Shown here one piece after another: positions 33,900 to 44,524 of a DNA stretch of 64,000 nt. Position 1 is the first letter of the stretch. Every line of letters starts with the position of its first letter. The notes below the pieces were generated by a model that saw only the letters and a program-made list of their open reading frames with translations, searched no databases and was not told where the DNA came from. A program made the translations under genes and the position numbers. The DNA is from Ricinus communis (Eukaryota; Streptophyta; Magnoliopsida; Malpighiales; Euphorbiaceae): the NCBI RefSeq assembly GCF_019578655.1, contig NC_063259.1, forward strand, positions 17,450,489-17,514,488, read 5' to 3'.

Positions 33900-35110
33900 A
33901 ATTTTGAGATACTAAACCTGCCCCACGGGACTGTTGGAGAATAGACTAAAGTTGGGAGAGAATTTGAGAAATTTGGTAATTTTCGGATGGGCCGGACTCA
34001 GGTCAGTTTGATGGGCTGGGCTCAGAGGCTGGACTGGCCCATGAATTGCTGGTTGGCGGGACTGTGGCTGGTGGGTTGAGCCTTGGGCCTGAATTGGCTC
34101 ATGTACAATTGGGCTGAGCGACATAAGCGGTGGTCGGGTCGGCGAGGCGGGTCGAGCGTCGGACCCACTTTCCACGTCAGGCCAGGCGCATCATAACCCT
34201 TAGGGTTAGATGCGTTCAGCATTCTCACACCGCCAAACTTCTCTTCTCTTCTTCGCTCCTCCTTGTCCCTTCTTTCTCCAGTTCTTCCGCGCTCTCCTCG
34301 ATTGAGTGTCGAGCGAAGGTGCAGGTGGAGATGCCAACACCACTCGTGAGAGTGACCCTGCTTCTTGCAGTGGTCACATCTCGTGACGTTGTTAGGCGTC
34401 CCTCGCACCGGGGCCGACTCTCGCGAGTGAGAGATGAAGGCTCTATTCTCTGTGTCATTCTGGTTGTCATGGCTCCCATAGTGGCACGCCTGGTTTCCTC
34501 TTGTTGCACAAGAGCGATGACCGCGTCAAGTCTGGGGAGTTTGCTGGATAGTAAAATCTGTGATCGAACCACCTCGTAGCTCGACTCGAGCCCACCCAGG
34601 TAAGTAAACACAAGGTCCTGCTCCGCTCTCTGCCTTATTTCCTTTGGATCAGTAGTGAGTGGGAGGTAGCTTTGTAGCTTCTCCCACCGAGTTAATATCT
34701 CGATTGCGTAACTCGCGCTGGACCGAGTTCCCTGTTTTATTTATGCCAATTCCTGTTTCAACTGCAATATGTGCGCATAGTTTTGTTCTTACCCGTATAA
34801 CTGTTTTAGTCGCTCCCATATTGCCTGTGATGATGCCAGTAGCAGACATAGCCTGGCAATCTGAGGCTCGATTGTGTTGGTCAGAAGCGACATGACCATG
34901 TGGTCAGTCGTCTGCTAATCTTTGATGGCCTCATTCTCTTCCTTTGTTGGTTGATCTGGGTTGATTGGTTGTGGCCTCTTTCGAGTCCTTGTGATAAACC
35001 CTATTTTTCCTTCCACTGAGGCCGATGTATACTGCCCTCAATCATTGGAAATAATTTTGACTGCCTGTTAAGGTTATGTTGGTGAGCTTGGTAAGATCGT
35101 TTTGAGACAT
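33900..35110 (-). pseudogene. Copia-1 gag
   Basis: Start at 35110 (MSQNDLTKLTNITLTG), 80 bp inside the 5' LTR/PBS boundary. A stop appears after ~22 residues where the other copia element (copia-2) has FEW. The central part includes MSLLTNTIEPQI-type and LGGLESSYEVVRSQIL segments. A zinc knuckle, CDHCKKQGHSHEWC (34337-34378), fits C-x2-C-x4-H-x4-C. Downstream is a Pro/Gln-rich linker. Frames change at least three times. Its role is particle assembly and RNA packaging. Confidence 0.8.
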
Positions 35111-35187
35111 GTTGAGAAATTTGTTTGGTTGGATTTTTTATTGTTTTCTGGGTAAGTGATGACAGGATCACTCCTGCTCTGATACCA

Positions 35188-35501
35188 TGTTGAAATATTG
35201 AAGTGTATTAATCTGTGATGAATTGTTAATACAAATTCTGAGATTACAATTTGAAGCATGATCTTGATTTATACATATTGAGTTCAAACGATCTTATTGC
35301 TATGCTACTAGACCCTGAGCTCTATGTCAACGTTCCATTCCTATTCTGTGGTTGGTAGAAGTGACCTTTCTTCCATAGGGAAGAAAGGTTGCTCTGACTT
35401 GACTTCGGCTGTGATGGCCGAGGCCTTGACTAGTGGTCCTTGACTGTTTGTTTGTAACCCGTTGGATCTTGTCCTGTGTGTTTTTCTTTTGGTCTTCAAC
35501 A
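35188..35501 (-). repeat. 5' LTR of copia-1
   Basis: 314 bp, TGTTGAAATATT to GTCTTCAACA, next to the PBS on its left and TSD aagtc on its right. Confidence 0.92.
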
Positions 35502-35506
35502 AAGTC

Positions 35507-36278
35507 ATTCAGTGATTAATTTGTTTGAGCTTTTCATAACCTGGTGCATGATGAATGAAATAAATGTTAACATCGGTTGGTTGCTATGTGAGAGATTGGA
35601 GCAGGTTGTGAAGTAAGAGATAAGAGATATTTCTATTGGTTGTCTGGTAACTCGTATTGCTGAACATATGAAGATATTTAATTTAGCTAAGCCTGTGTAC
35701 TAAAGTGAAGGGGCGGTTGAGTTCTTTGATCTTGCAATCATGACTCAGCTGCACTTAATTAAGAAGATCGATGGTTATTAGTACCTCATTAATATCAAAG
35801 TAAATCCATTGGGAGACTCATCAGACAAGATGAAGAGGACCCTGTAGATACTGAATACCCACCACAACTAGTCACTAATGACCAGCTAATGCATCGTATG
35901 GAGAGTAATGAGAATCGACTACATTGAAGCAGTTTTAGAGTAATTTATAAAGATTTTTCAATTTTGTTCGCTATGATCCTACGGCACCAGTAGATGTGTG
36001 TGTAGACATTTCAGGTTGTTCACTAGTTTTTTTTTTTATCTCGAAAAGAATCTATTAGTTTACAAGGGTCTTAACTTTTATTTATATTATTATATTATGT
36101 TAGATGTTGTTATTTTAATGTGAGGGCGTAAAAGCCCTATGTTAAAGACTTTATTTTTCAATTATAATCTATATCTTATGTTGTTGTGTATGCCCAATAT
36201 CATAAGTTATAGTGCATTCTTTATCTTGTATAAAGCCTTAAGGGGTTGGTGAAATCGTCACCAGTATGATGCACATGA
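35507..36278 (+). pseudogene. Athila-type ORF1 (gag), 3' part
   Basis: It continues the ORF1 frame across the copia-1 insertion: with one TSD copy removed the Gly-Gly-Ser-His codons join without a shift. Segments NLFELFITWCMMNE, NIGWLLCERLEQVVK and ISIGCLVTRIAEHMKIFN fit the Athila ORF1 family. Later stops at about 35614, 35700 and 35780 show decay. From about 35930 to the family A TSD at 36279 there is AT-rich DNA without a recognisable frame. Confidence 0.7.
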
Positions 36279-36283
36279 CAAGA

Positions 36284-37732
36284 TGATGTGCGTAAAATAC
36301 ACACATCTACATGGGGTTTTTAAGATTGATTTTATGGACATTTGGATGTGAATTGGTCCCAACACTCACCCTATGCATTTGTTTGTGTGCATTAGGTTCA
36401 AAAGAAGTCAAAAAATGATAAAGGGAAGAATTTGAGCATAATTGGACGTCAAAGCTGCCGAAACAAGCTAAGTACGAGCATGAGGAAGCTGAACATGGCC
36501 GTGTTGATTTCAACACTGGCCGTGTTCCCAACACGGTCACCAACACGGCCGTGTTGGTGCATCAAACATCAAAGAAATAGAAGTTTTAGGGAGCATGGCC
36601 ACAGAGAGTAACACGGGCATAAACACCAGCCGGTGTTGGGAACACGGACAGGAACACGGTCGTGTTGGCGGCGACAAGGGGAATTAATTAAAAGAAACAA
36701 GAGAGGAAAAAAAAGAGGAGAGCGGGGGAGAACGTCCCAAGCCCTAATTTTTCTCTCCCTAAGGGTTTTCTGAGCTAAAACCAAGGGAAAAGGAGACTTG
36801 GATCAAGGTTTCAATCGAATTCCCTTTAAAGATTGAAGATTGGGCGAGGTTCGTTGATTGGTTTTCAAATCGAGCAAGAGGAACAAGAATCGATTCAATT
36901 CGAGCAAGAGGAATTGGGGCTGTTTACTCTCATCCAAGGGTGTAATCGGTTTTCTCTACCTTTACTCATTGTTGTAATTGAATTCTTGTGTATTTTGATA
37001 ATAAACATGATCAGCTAGATTGATTAAATCCATTGGGATTTCTTTACTATGTTGGCTTAGTATTATATTGTTGGATTGTTTGGATTAGTTTTGTATTCTT
37101 CTTGCTTTCAGTATTAATAAGATAATGCATTATTCATGAGACGTTGTAAATTGTGTGTTTAGATTGCTTTGTGTGATTCAGAAGTCCATTTGGCGATTGG
37201 AATTTTGAATAGCAAGAACTGGTTAATAATCGCTTAGAGATAAGGATAATTAACCAGCCGGATTAAGAATTAACAAAGCTTAATAGAGGCGGATTGAAGC
37301 TTAATGCTAATTTAAGAATCAATCATTAGGAAGAGATTCCAACTTTAGGTTATTAGATTTAGGAATTTGGTTATCTCGAGAGAGAAACCGAATTCGGTTA
37401 AGAATTCGTCCAAGGGTAGCATAATTAGACTCACCAATCCTTTATAATTTGTTTGATTGCCAACTAGTTTAGGTTCCCTTTGGGTTTGCTTTCTTGTCTT
37501 GGTTATTTTAGTTATCAATTACTCCTGCATCTCCCTTAGAACTTAGCTTGTAGCTATTAGTTAGTTTAGAAATTATTCATCACTCATTTTAGGTTAATAT
37601 AACAAAGAACAAAGGAGTAACTCTAGGCTTTCACTTTCCCAAGGAATACGACCTTGATACTCGCCATTAGTGCTAGACTGCATCGATAGGTACACTGCCT
37701 TAGATTGTAGCTAACACAAGTAGCACACATCA
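36284..37732 (+). repeat. 5' LTR of complete family A element
   Basis: 1449 bp, TGATGTGCG to ACACATCA. Clustered ACACGGCCGTGT-type words at about 36491-36670. No clear TATA box follows (only attaattaaaag), unlike family B. A single copy of a 27-bp palindromic unit lies at 37369-37395. Confidence 0.93.
36491..36670 (+). repeat. ACACGGCCGTGT motif array in family A LTR
   Basis: About ten whole or half copies of the palindrome AACACGGCCGTGTT in 180 bp of an otherwise AT-rich LTR. Matching arrays lie at about 23834-24025, 28235-28420 and 40905-41085, and the related GGCCGTG arrays of family B lie at equivalent positions. Confidence 0.7.
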
Positions 37733-37738
37733 AGTTTT

Positions 37739-37756
37739 TGGCGCCGTTGCCGGGGA
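37739..37756 (+). other. PBS, perfect tRNA-Asp match
   Basis: TGGCGCCGTTGCCGGGGA, all 18 bases complementary to the 3' end of plant tRNA-Asp (including CCA), six bases after the LTR. The same PBS type is used by Athila elements. Confidence 0.9.
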
Positions 37757-37910
37757 ATGTTTGAAAACTAGACTGAAATTTACTATTTGTTAATTTAGCC
37801 ATTTTTTTATTATTTTATTTTATGGTTTTTATTATTATTTATTTTCTTTTATTTTTACATATTTATTTAGTTAATTTTATGATTCGGGTAGTGGATGATA
37901 AGGAGGTTCA

Positions 37911-39064
37911 ATGCTAAACTCTTTGTATGACACGTTGGAAAATGGGATTAGGAACCAAGAGAGTGTTAAAAATTGGGATACCCATGCAGCTTTAGAAGCT
38001 CGAGTGAAATCGTTTTGCAGGGCTACCGATCAACTCTCCACTCCTATTCTTTCATCTCAAGTTTTTTGTGAATTTTGTTGTGGTTTACATTTGAGTAATG
38101 ATTATCCATTATATAGTGATGTTGCTCATTGTTCTTATAACTATGAACAGGTGAATTATACAGGAAGTTGGCAAAATGACTCGTATGGAAGCATAATCAA
38201 GAGTTGAGCACTCATTCACCCTTTGGATGGAGCTTAGATGGCCAAGAACTACCAGAATTTCAGCAGCCTAATCTTGCACCATCAACTCAAGGTGAAGAGT
38301 TAGTGTCAGAGGAGCTGATGATGAGGTTTATTGCAAGTCTTGAGGATAGATTCCAACAAACTGAGAGGATACTTGAAGATCAACAATCCTCGATTAAGAA
38401 CACAGAGCATCAAGTAGGCTTAATCTTCAAGTTACTAGCTGAAGAGCAATTGGGAACTCCATCAAACGCTACTGAATCCGAGGAACATTTGAGCACCATC
38501 ACTTTGCGTTCAGGTGAGAGTTTTTCTGGTTTATCTATTATGTTTGACGATGATGCTTCTGTGCAGGACGATTTCTTGAACATGGAGATGGAACCAGAAA
38601 AGGAAGAGGCAAACATGATTCCTCTAAAAGACTACCAACAGGAACGTATAGTTGATGATGCTGAGTTGCAGTTAGAGGAATTTTTGGTGGATTTTCCACA
38701 AGTCCCTTCGATGATGGAAGATGAGCACGAGTTATCCAATGAAGAAGTTTTGGAGGAGCTTGAGTTTCTTCTAGCAAGTGAACCAAGACAAGGACTAGAG
38801 GAAACCATTGACATTCTTGAAGAAATTGCCCAACCGTCGATCCTTCCAATTGGTGAAACTTCAGCTTTTAAATTGGAAGAGGCCCTAGAGCATCATGACT
38901 ACGTGCAATTATACGAGGAGCGAGTTTTGCCCATTATACTGGCAGCTTGCTTGATAGTCGGGAAGAGGAAATTGACGATTATCCCTCCAAGCGGATACTT
39001 GAAGCCATTTGCTTGGAAGAAGGATGGATGGTCGTCGATCACGCTCGTTTACTTTTCACCATGA
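37911..39064 (+). pseudogene. Family A gag-derived protein, one frameshift
   Basis: ATG 37911 opens 98 codons containing the Cys/His cluster CEFCCGLHLSNDY (last Cys replaced by Tyr). A short deletion near 38190 shifts the frame, and 38204-39064 continues for 286 codons. Residues ~30-80 of the second part (SEELMMRFIASLEDRFQQTE and on) look like a coiled coil. Then come TLRSGESFSG (the LRSG-type motif), an acidic stretch with EEVLEELEFLLASEP, and a C-terminus with LPIILAACLIVGKRK and YLKPFAWKKDGW. Length and order agree with the other copies. I infer origin from an Athila gag with the protease-to-integrase part deleted. A second frame (38947-39174) overlaps the end. Confidence 0.7.
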
Positions 39065-40658
39065 GTCCAGCTAAGAAGACTTATCATATAAAAAAGAAGC
39101 GCTTTTGGGAGGCACCACAATTTTTATCTTTAATCTCTAATATTTTAACCTTTTGTTTTGAAACATTGTATTAGTTTTAGTTTTCATATTTTATTTAATT
39201 TTTGTTTCAATTTCGATTTTAATTCTTTATTTTATTATTTGCAGCCACTCCTCTACCACAGACTAGCCAACGCCCTGATATACTTGCTGATGCACCTCTT
39301 TTCACTCTGGAGCTATAGTCAGGGCAATATTAGTTCTTTCTCTTTTTTCATTTTTTATATTTTGTACACTAGGGACAATGTGTCCTTCAAGTGTGGGGTG
39401 GGTGATATTTATCCCATCTTAATTATTCGTTTATTCTTTGTGCAATTTTTTGTAAAAAAATTTTCACTTTGTTTCGATGGTTTTACTGTTGACTTGCTTT
39501 TGGAAATCCTGTTTATGTCCATGTGATCGGGTAAAACCGATAGTGTTGAGTTTTGCGGAAGAATGTAAGATAATTAGTTTGAGTTATGCACTAAGTTGCT
39601 TTGGTTTATTTAATTCTGTTTTGATGATTTTTGTTTGGAACCTACTCAAAAGCACACTTGTGAGAAATTGAGCCTAAATTGTAAGCATACACTTTATGTG
39701 CTTGTATTTATTTCTTGTTGAGAGTGCCAATTACTGTCTTTACTTTTAGAACTTGCTCGGTAATGCTTATGAGGGCCGTAAGGAGAGTTTAACACGTTGG
39801 TATGATAAAGGCACTTAGGTTTTTCATTCTAGCTAAATAGCCTTCATTCGTTTATTGATTCTGTAGATAACCCCTTCTTTCACCATTTTTTTTATTATAT
39901 TCCATTACCACTTAGTTTTATTCTGCTTTAGGTTATGATTTTGCATATGACTTATTTTTATTAGGAATTTTTGTCTTGGGAATAGTATGGAATCTATTAG
40001 TAGCTTTCTTCAATCCAAAAGAAATTCACTCTATTATGTGAATGTTCTTCCCTTATGAAAAAAAAAGAAGAAAAAAAAAAGAAAAAGAAATAATAAGAAG
40101 AAGAATGAGAGGGAAAGGTGATGAAAAGAAAGAAAGTAAGTGAGCTAAACATTTTGACTTAATTCCTATTTCCCACCTTGGACTACTGTCCATTGCTTTC
40201 CCCTTGTGATCATTGTGGCTTGTGTGCAGGTCATGTATTTCATTGCAGAACACCATAGGTTCAACTTTGACCGAATTTACCTACCCCTACCTAATCCCCA
40301 TTACAACCTTTATAAAGACCTCTTGACATGGTTGTTGACTCTCCATAAGTGGTAGGAGTATGATTTAAGAGTAAGTATATCGTAAGTAAGGCAGTATTTG
40401 ATGCATTGAGCGATTTAACACTATCCTTTAAACACTTTGAGTGATTTAGAGTGAATCTGGTGAAGAGTTCGTTCTGAATAATTTTGTTGAGACAGTATTT
40501 TGCGAATTATTGGCATCTTGGTTGTGATACTTGAATTGATTGCTTCGTTTCTTTTTGTTTGACTTACGCTTGTTAAGGATATGTGCAGGAGCTCTCTAGC
40601 TTGTCCTTCAGTTTAAGTGTTGTTCCTTAGTGGTTTATTTTTCTTATTTTACTTTTGA
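39065..40658 (+). other. Non-coding 3' internal region of family A element
   Basis: About 1.6 kb. It begins with gcgcttttgggaggcacc (39099 onward), a phrase like the end of Athila pol. The internal module is at 39366-39398: an ACACT/AGTGT-type weak stem with loop agggac, then AAGTGTGGGG. The remainder is AT-rich, with an A-rich tract at about 40060-40095, and is shared with the minus-strand copy. Confidence 0.6.
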
Positions 40659-40692
40659 TTGCTTGAGGACAAGCAATGAACTAAGTGTGGGG
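40659..40692 (+). other. Hairpin and 3' polypurine tract of family A element
   Basis: TTGCTTG-AGGA-CAAGCAA (40659-40676) is a perfect 7-bp stem. AAGTGTGGGG (40683-40692) follows, and the 3' LTR starts at 40698. Confidence 0.75.
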
Positions 40693-40697
40693 TTATT

Positions 40698-42201
40698 TGA
40701 TGTGCGTAAAATACACACATCTAAATGGGATTTTTAAGATTGATTTTATGGATATTTGGATGTGAATTGGTCCCAACACTCACCCTATGCTTCTGTTTGT
40801 GTACTTTAGGTTCAAAAGAAGTCAAAGAATGATAAAGGAAAGAATTAGAGCATAATTGGACGTCAAAGCTGCCGAAACAAGCTAAGTACGAGCATGAGGA
40901 AGCTGAACATGGCCGTGTTGATTTCAACATTGGCCGTGTTCCCAACACGGTCACCAACACGGCCCTGTTGGTGCATCAAACATCAAAGAAATAGAAGTTT
41001 TAGGGAGCACGGCCACAGAGAGTAACACGGACATAAACACCAGCCCGTGTTGGGAACACGAGCAGGAACATGGCCATGTTGGCGGCGACAGGGGGAATTA
41101 ATTAAAAGAAACAAGAGAGGAAAAAAAAGAGGAGAGCGGGGGAGAACGTCCCAAGCCCTAATTTTTCTCTCCCTAAGGGTTTTCTGAGCTGAAACCAAGG
41201 GAAAAGGGGACTTGGATCAAGGTTTTAATCGGATTCCCTTCAAAGATCGAAGATTGGGCGAGGTTCGTTGATTGGTTTTCAAATCGAGCAAGAGGAACAA
41301 GAATCGATTCAATTCGAGCAAGAGGAATTGGGGCTGTTTACTCTCATCCAAGGGTGTAATCGGGTTTTCTCTACCTTTACTCATTGTTGTAATTGAATTC
41401 TTGTATATTTTGATAATGAACATGATCAGCTAGATTGATTAAATCCATTGGGATTTCTTTACTATGTTGGCTTAGTATTATATTATTGGATTGTTTGGAT
41501 TAGTTTTGTATTATTCTTGCTTTCAGTATTAATAAGATAATGCATTATTCATGAGACGTTGTAAATTGTGTGTTTAGATTGCTTTGTGTGATTCAGAAGT
41601 CCATTTGGCAATTGGAATTTTGAATAGCAAGAACTGGTTAATAATCGCTTAGAGATAAGGATAATTAACTAACCGGATTAAGAATTAATAAAGCTTAATA
41701 GAGGCGGATTGAAGCTTAATGCTAATTTAAGAATCAATCGTTAGGAAGAGATTCCAGCTTTAGGTTATTAGATTTAGAAATTCGGTTATCTAGAGAGAGA
41801 AACCGAATTCGGTTATCTCGAGAGAGAAACCGAATTCGATTATCTCGAGAGAGAAACCAAATTCGGTTAAGAATTTGTCCACGGGTAGTATAATTAGACT
41901 CACCAATTCTTTATAATTTGTTTGATTGCCAACTAGTTTAGGTTCCCTTTGGGTTTGCTTTCTTTTCTTGGTTATTTTAGTTATCAATTACTCCTGCATC
42001 TCCCTTAGAACTTAGCTTATAGCTATTAGTTAGTTTAGAAATTATTCATCACTTATTTTAGGTTAATATAACAAAGAACAAAGGAGTAACTCTGTGCTTT
42101 CACTTTTCCGAGGAATACGACCTTGATACTCGCCATTAGTGCTACACTGCATCGATAGGTACGCTGCCTTAGATTGTAGCTAACACAAGTAGCACACATT
42201 A
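40698..42201 (+). repeat. 3' LTR of complete family A element
   Basis: 1504 bp, TGATGTGCG to ACACATTA (terminal C changed to T). It is 55 bp longer than the 5' LTR because of a tandem triplication at 41784-41864. Otherwise it is collinear, with scattered substitutions. Confidence 0.93.
41784..41864 (+). repeat. 27-bp unit in three tandem copies
   Basis: Three units (41784-41810, 41811-41837, 41838-41864) of ggttatctcgagagagaaac followed by cgaattc. The single unit in other LTRs is part of a dyad GAATTCGGTT...AACCGAATTC centred on TCTCGAGA. The expansion is private to this LTR. Confidence 0.9.
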
Positions 42202-42206
42202 CAAGA

Positions 42207-43735
42207 GTTTCTATATTATGTAAAGAGGGTTGAATTAACGAGTGATAAATCAATAAGCTTCTATTGTTTGATGACAAGCCATGTTTAACAAGACAAGCAT
42301 ATGGAGTAAATTTCAAACATATAGTCGAACATTTACCAGTTAATGTAGTACATTTTGTTGATTATAACAAACATGTTCATTTTGGATTCGTAGAAAAATA
42401 TGACAGATAATATTTAATAAGGAAAGTAGATGGAGTACATTTCAAACATACAGTCAAACACTATCAATAAAATATAGTACATTTAATTGATAATAACGTA
42501 CATGTTTATTAAGCCAAGAAAATGGAGTAAATTTCATACATAAATGCGTACATCTACCAATTCATGTAGTACAATATTCATGACAGGTTCCATTAAGTTC
42601 AATTTTAGCACGTTTGTAATATGCTTCAACTACCTGTACAACAAAATGCATTAAACTATAATACAGTATTATGTTTAAGGTACAAACCATAATAAAGAAT
42701 ATTTACAAAGTAGATTCAAAAGAGATTGCATAAGAATTCAGCCAATAAACACAGTTAAACAACGTGGCTTTCAAAGCTACTTAAGATATAATAAATGTTA
42801 GGGACAAATCATTTATTTGACATCTCAAATACTGTATTCCTCGCACTACTGAGGGGATGCTTCAACAAAATCATAACAATCCTTTCTCCTATCTAAGTAG
42901 CTGTGAACTAGTACATAGCATAAAAAAATAATAAGTGATGGTATTATAAATACTATTTTATAAACTTTAAGTAAAGAAAGACAATTGAAATGGAACAATT
43001 TTAAACAAACTTGTAATGGGAAGGACGAAGTCCATCGGTAATTCTAAAACTTAATTCATGTCACCATGAACACACCATAACTATGGCTGAAATAATAAAA
43101 TACAAATAAGAGCCGAGGGAATTTTCTAAAATATAAAAAACTCTTCAAAGAAATCTCTTAATAACTTACTTATCATCTTGATTTTGCATACCACCATCGT
43201 TAACCTCCCAGTTCGAGCAATCAATCTCCCATTTTAAAAGCAACTGCATAACTAATCTCTCATGGAATGAAGAAAAAAAATATTAAAATTCAATTCCCAA
43301 CACTCATCGAACTGTAGTCTAAAAATGAAGGAATATCCAAAAACAAATGAACAATTTATGTGGTTTTTCAAACGTACCAATTTCACCCCGTATTACCTCT
43401 TACACTTTTGGTTTGTCATCCTTCATTGAATTAAGTACATAAATGGATGACTCCCTCAGAGTGAAACAAAATGCAAATCAGTGATCTTTGAATAATACTG
43501 CAATGAAAACTTGCGACAGATTTTAAAATATAAAGAAAAACTTAATGAGAATGAAAATTATTAAAAACTTATTTGATATAGGATAGGCTGTCGCTTCTCA
43601 CTTGAGTACACTGCCTAATATTTAAAGAGCCACTGCCTCAGATTAATTACAGAGTTTCTATTGTCTCCGTCACCAATTGTCTATGGGATCTTAAAAGTGA
43701 ATAAACATTCCTCGGTCTAATCAAACTCACCTAAG
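42207..43735 (-). pseudogene. 3' part of a decayed intron-containing gene-like region
   Basis: Mostly AT-rich. Two exon-like pieces appear on the minus strand: one begins after an AG at about 42637 and reads VVEAYYKRAKIELNGTCHEY, the other reads WEIDCSNWEVNDGG and ends at about 43165 in a GTAAGT donor-like site. These lie in the same orientation as the pieces at 49693-51401, so both may belong to one gene interrupted by copia-2. Degenerate tandem repeats lie at 42301-42600. Identification is weak. Confidence 0.25.
42301..42600. repeat. Degenerate ~100-130-bp tandem repeats
   Basis: Three units start with atggagta at 42301, 42430 and 42532. Each contains a ttcaaacata-like and a gtagtacat-like segment, with spacing of 129 and 102 bp. 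Confidence 0.6.
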
Positions 43736-43777
43736 AAAATTGGACTTTGAAATCAAAGTTAGGAATTTAAAGTGAAA

Positions 43778-43849
<72 letters not shown>

Positions 43850-44217
43850 GGATGACTTGGGATTGACAATTTTCACTGTATAAACAACCGAGCAAAAGTC
43901 AAAAAACTATTTTTACCGCAAATGTTGGGAGAAAGACATATCCGATGAGGTAGTAGCTTAGATAAACCATCGACAACTAGAAACTTACCCATTTCCAGCA
44001 TAACCTACATCATGAGTTTGGCAAGTTAAAAACAAGTAATTTTAAGAAAATAAATTTACATTTTCTGTAACTTAATTATAAGAGGAATTGCAAATGTACA
44101 ATGTTAGATACTTTTCCTCTGGCATCAGAAGTTCCTTTAGCTCCTTTCTAAAAATATGACATCGTTCCATTTGAAATGCGAGGCAGTATGATCTAGAGGT
44201 CCAAACTCAATTCAGAA
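43736..44217. repeat. Left copy of ~480-bp direct duplication flanking copia-2
   Basis: It starts aaaattggactttgaaatc and ends ctcaattcagaa. Nearly identical to 49225-49692 apart from the length of the TA repeat. It includes an exon-like minus-strand piece, QMERCHIFRKELKELLMPEE. Confidence 0.85.
43781..43849. repeat. (TA)n microsatellite
   Basis: Sixty-nine bases of TA with one C. The equivalent repeat in the right duplication copy (49269-49325) is shorter and mixed with CA. Confidence 0.95.
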
Positions 44218-44507
44218 TGTGAAAAAGAACAATGAAGACTGAAGAGCAATTGTGTATTTACTGTTTTTGAATTCTAAGTTCTTTACATTGAGTTGGTGGT
44301 TATATATATATTCTGAATTGTTCCTTCTAATGATAGTTACAATGGATCTTTCTGCATGAGGTAAAGATAGAAGTGACCTTTCCTGCTTTGTAGGAAAGGT
44401 TGCTTCTATCTTTACCTCAGGTCTGTGATGAGAAGCCTGCACAAGCAACCTAGCTTGTGTAGCCTCTGAGACCTTAGCTTGCAGCCTTCCTTCTTCTTTC
44501 TTCAACA
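44218..44507 (-). repeat. 3' LTR of copia-2
   Basis: 290 bp, TGTGAAAAAGAAC to TTCTTTCTTCAACA, followed by the purine tract (CCCACCTTAAGGGGGAG on minus, 44508-44524). Confidence 0.9.
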
Positions 44508-44524
44508 CTCCCCCTTAAGGTGGG

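Larger units (their letters stand above)
30419..35501 (-). mobile_element. Ty1/copia element copia-1, TSD aagtc
   Basis: Complete minus-strand insertion of 5083 bp. LTRs are 30419-30743 and 35188-35501, and TSD aagtc is at 30414-30418 and 35502-35506. A purine tract (minus strand CACCTTGAGGGGGAG) adjoins the left LTR. The right LTR is preceded by TGGTATCAGAGCAGGAG on minus (35170-35187), a perfect-looking initiator tRNA-Met PBS. Gag and pol are both recognisable but broken. Confidence 0.92.
36284..42201 (+). mobile_element. Complete family A non-autonomous gypsy element, TSD caaga
   Basis: 5918 bp with 5' LTR 36284-37732, PBS 37739-37756, broken gag-derived ORF 37911-39064, non-coding 3' internal region, hairpin and polypurine tract 40659-40692, and 3' LTR 40698-42201. 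TSD caaga lies at 36279-36283 and 42202-42206. The element codes for no protease, RT, RNase H or integrase, so it needs another element's enzymes. A related Athila-type ORF1 remnant lies immediately upstream. Confidence 0.93.

Noticed and set aside
34130..34579. Plus-strand open frame of 149 codons
   Set aside because: Antisense to copia-1 gag, with Ser/Arg-rich low-complexity wording. A shadow of the real minus-strand gene.
37739..37756. Possible tRNA-Asp gene fragment
   Set aside because: Only the 18-base PBS matches. No cloverleaf arms are present around it.
42301..42600. CRISPR-like array
   Set aside because: Units are degenerate and unevenly spaced, without distinct spacers, and the DNA is plant nuclear.
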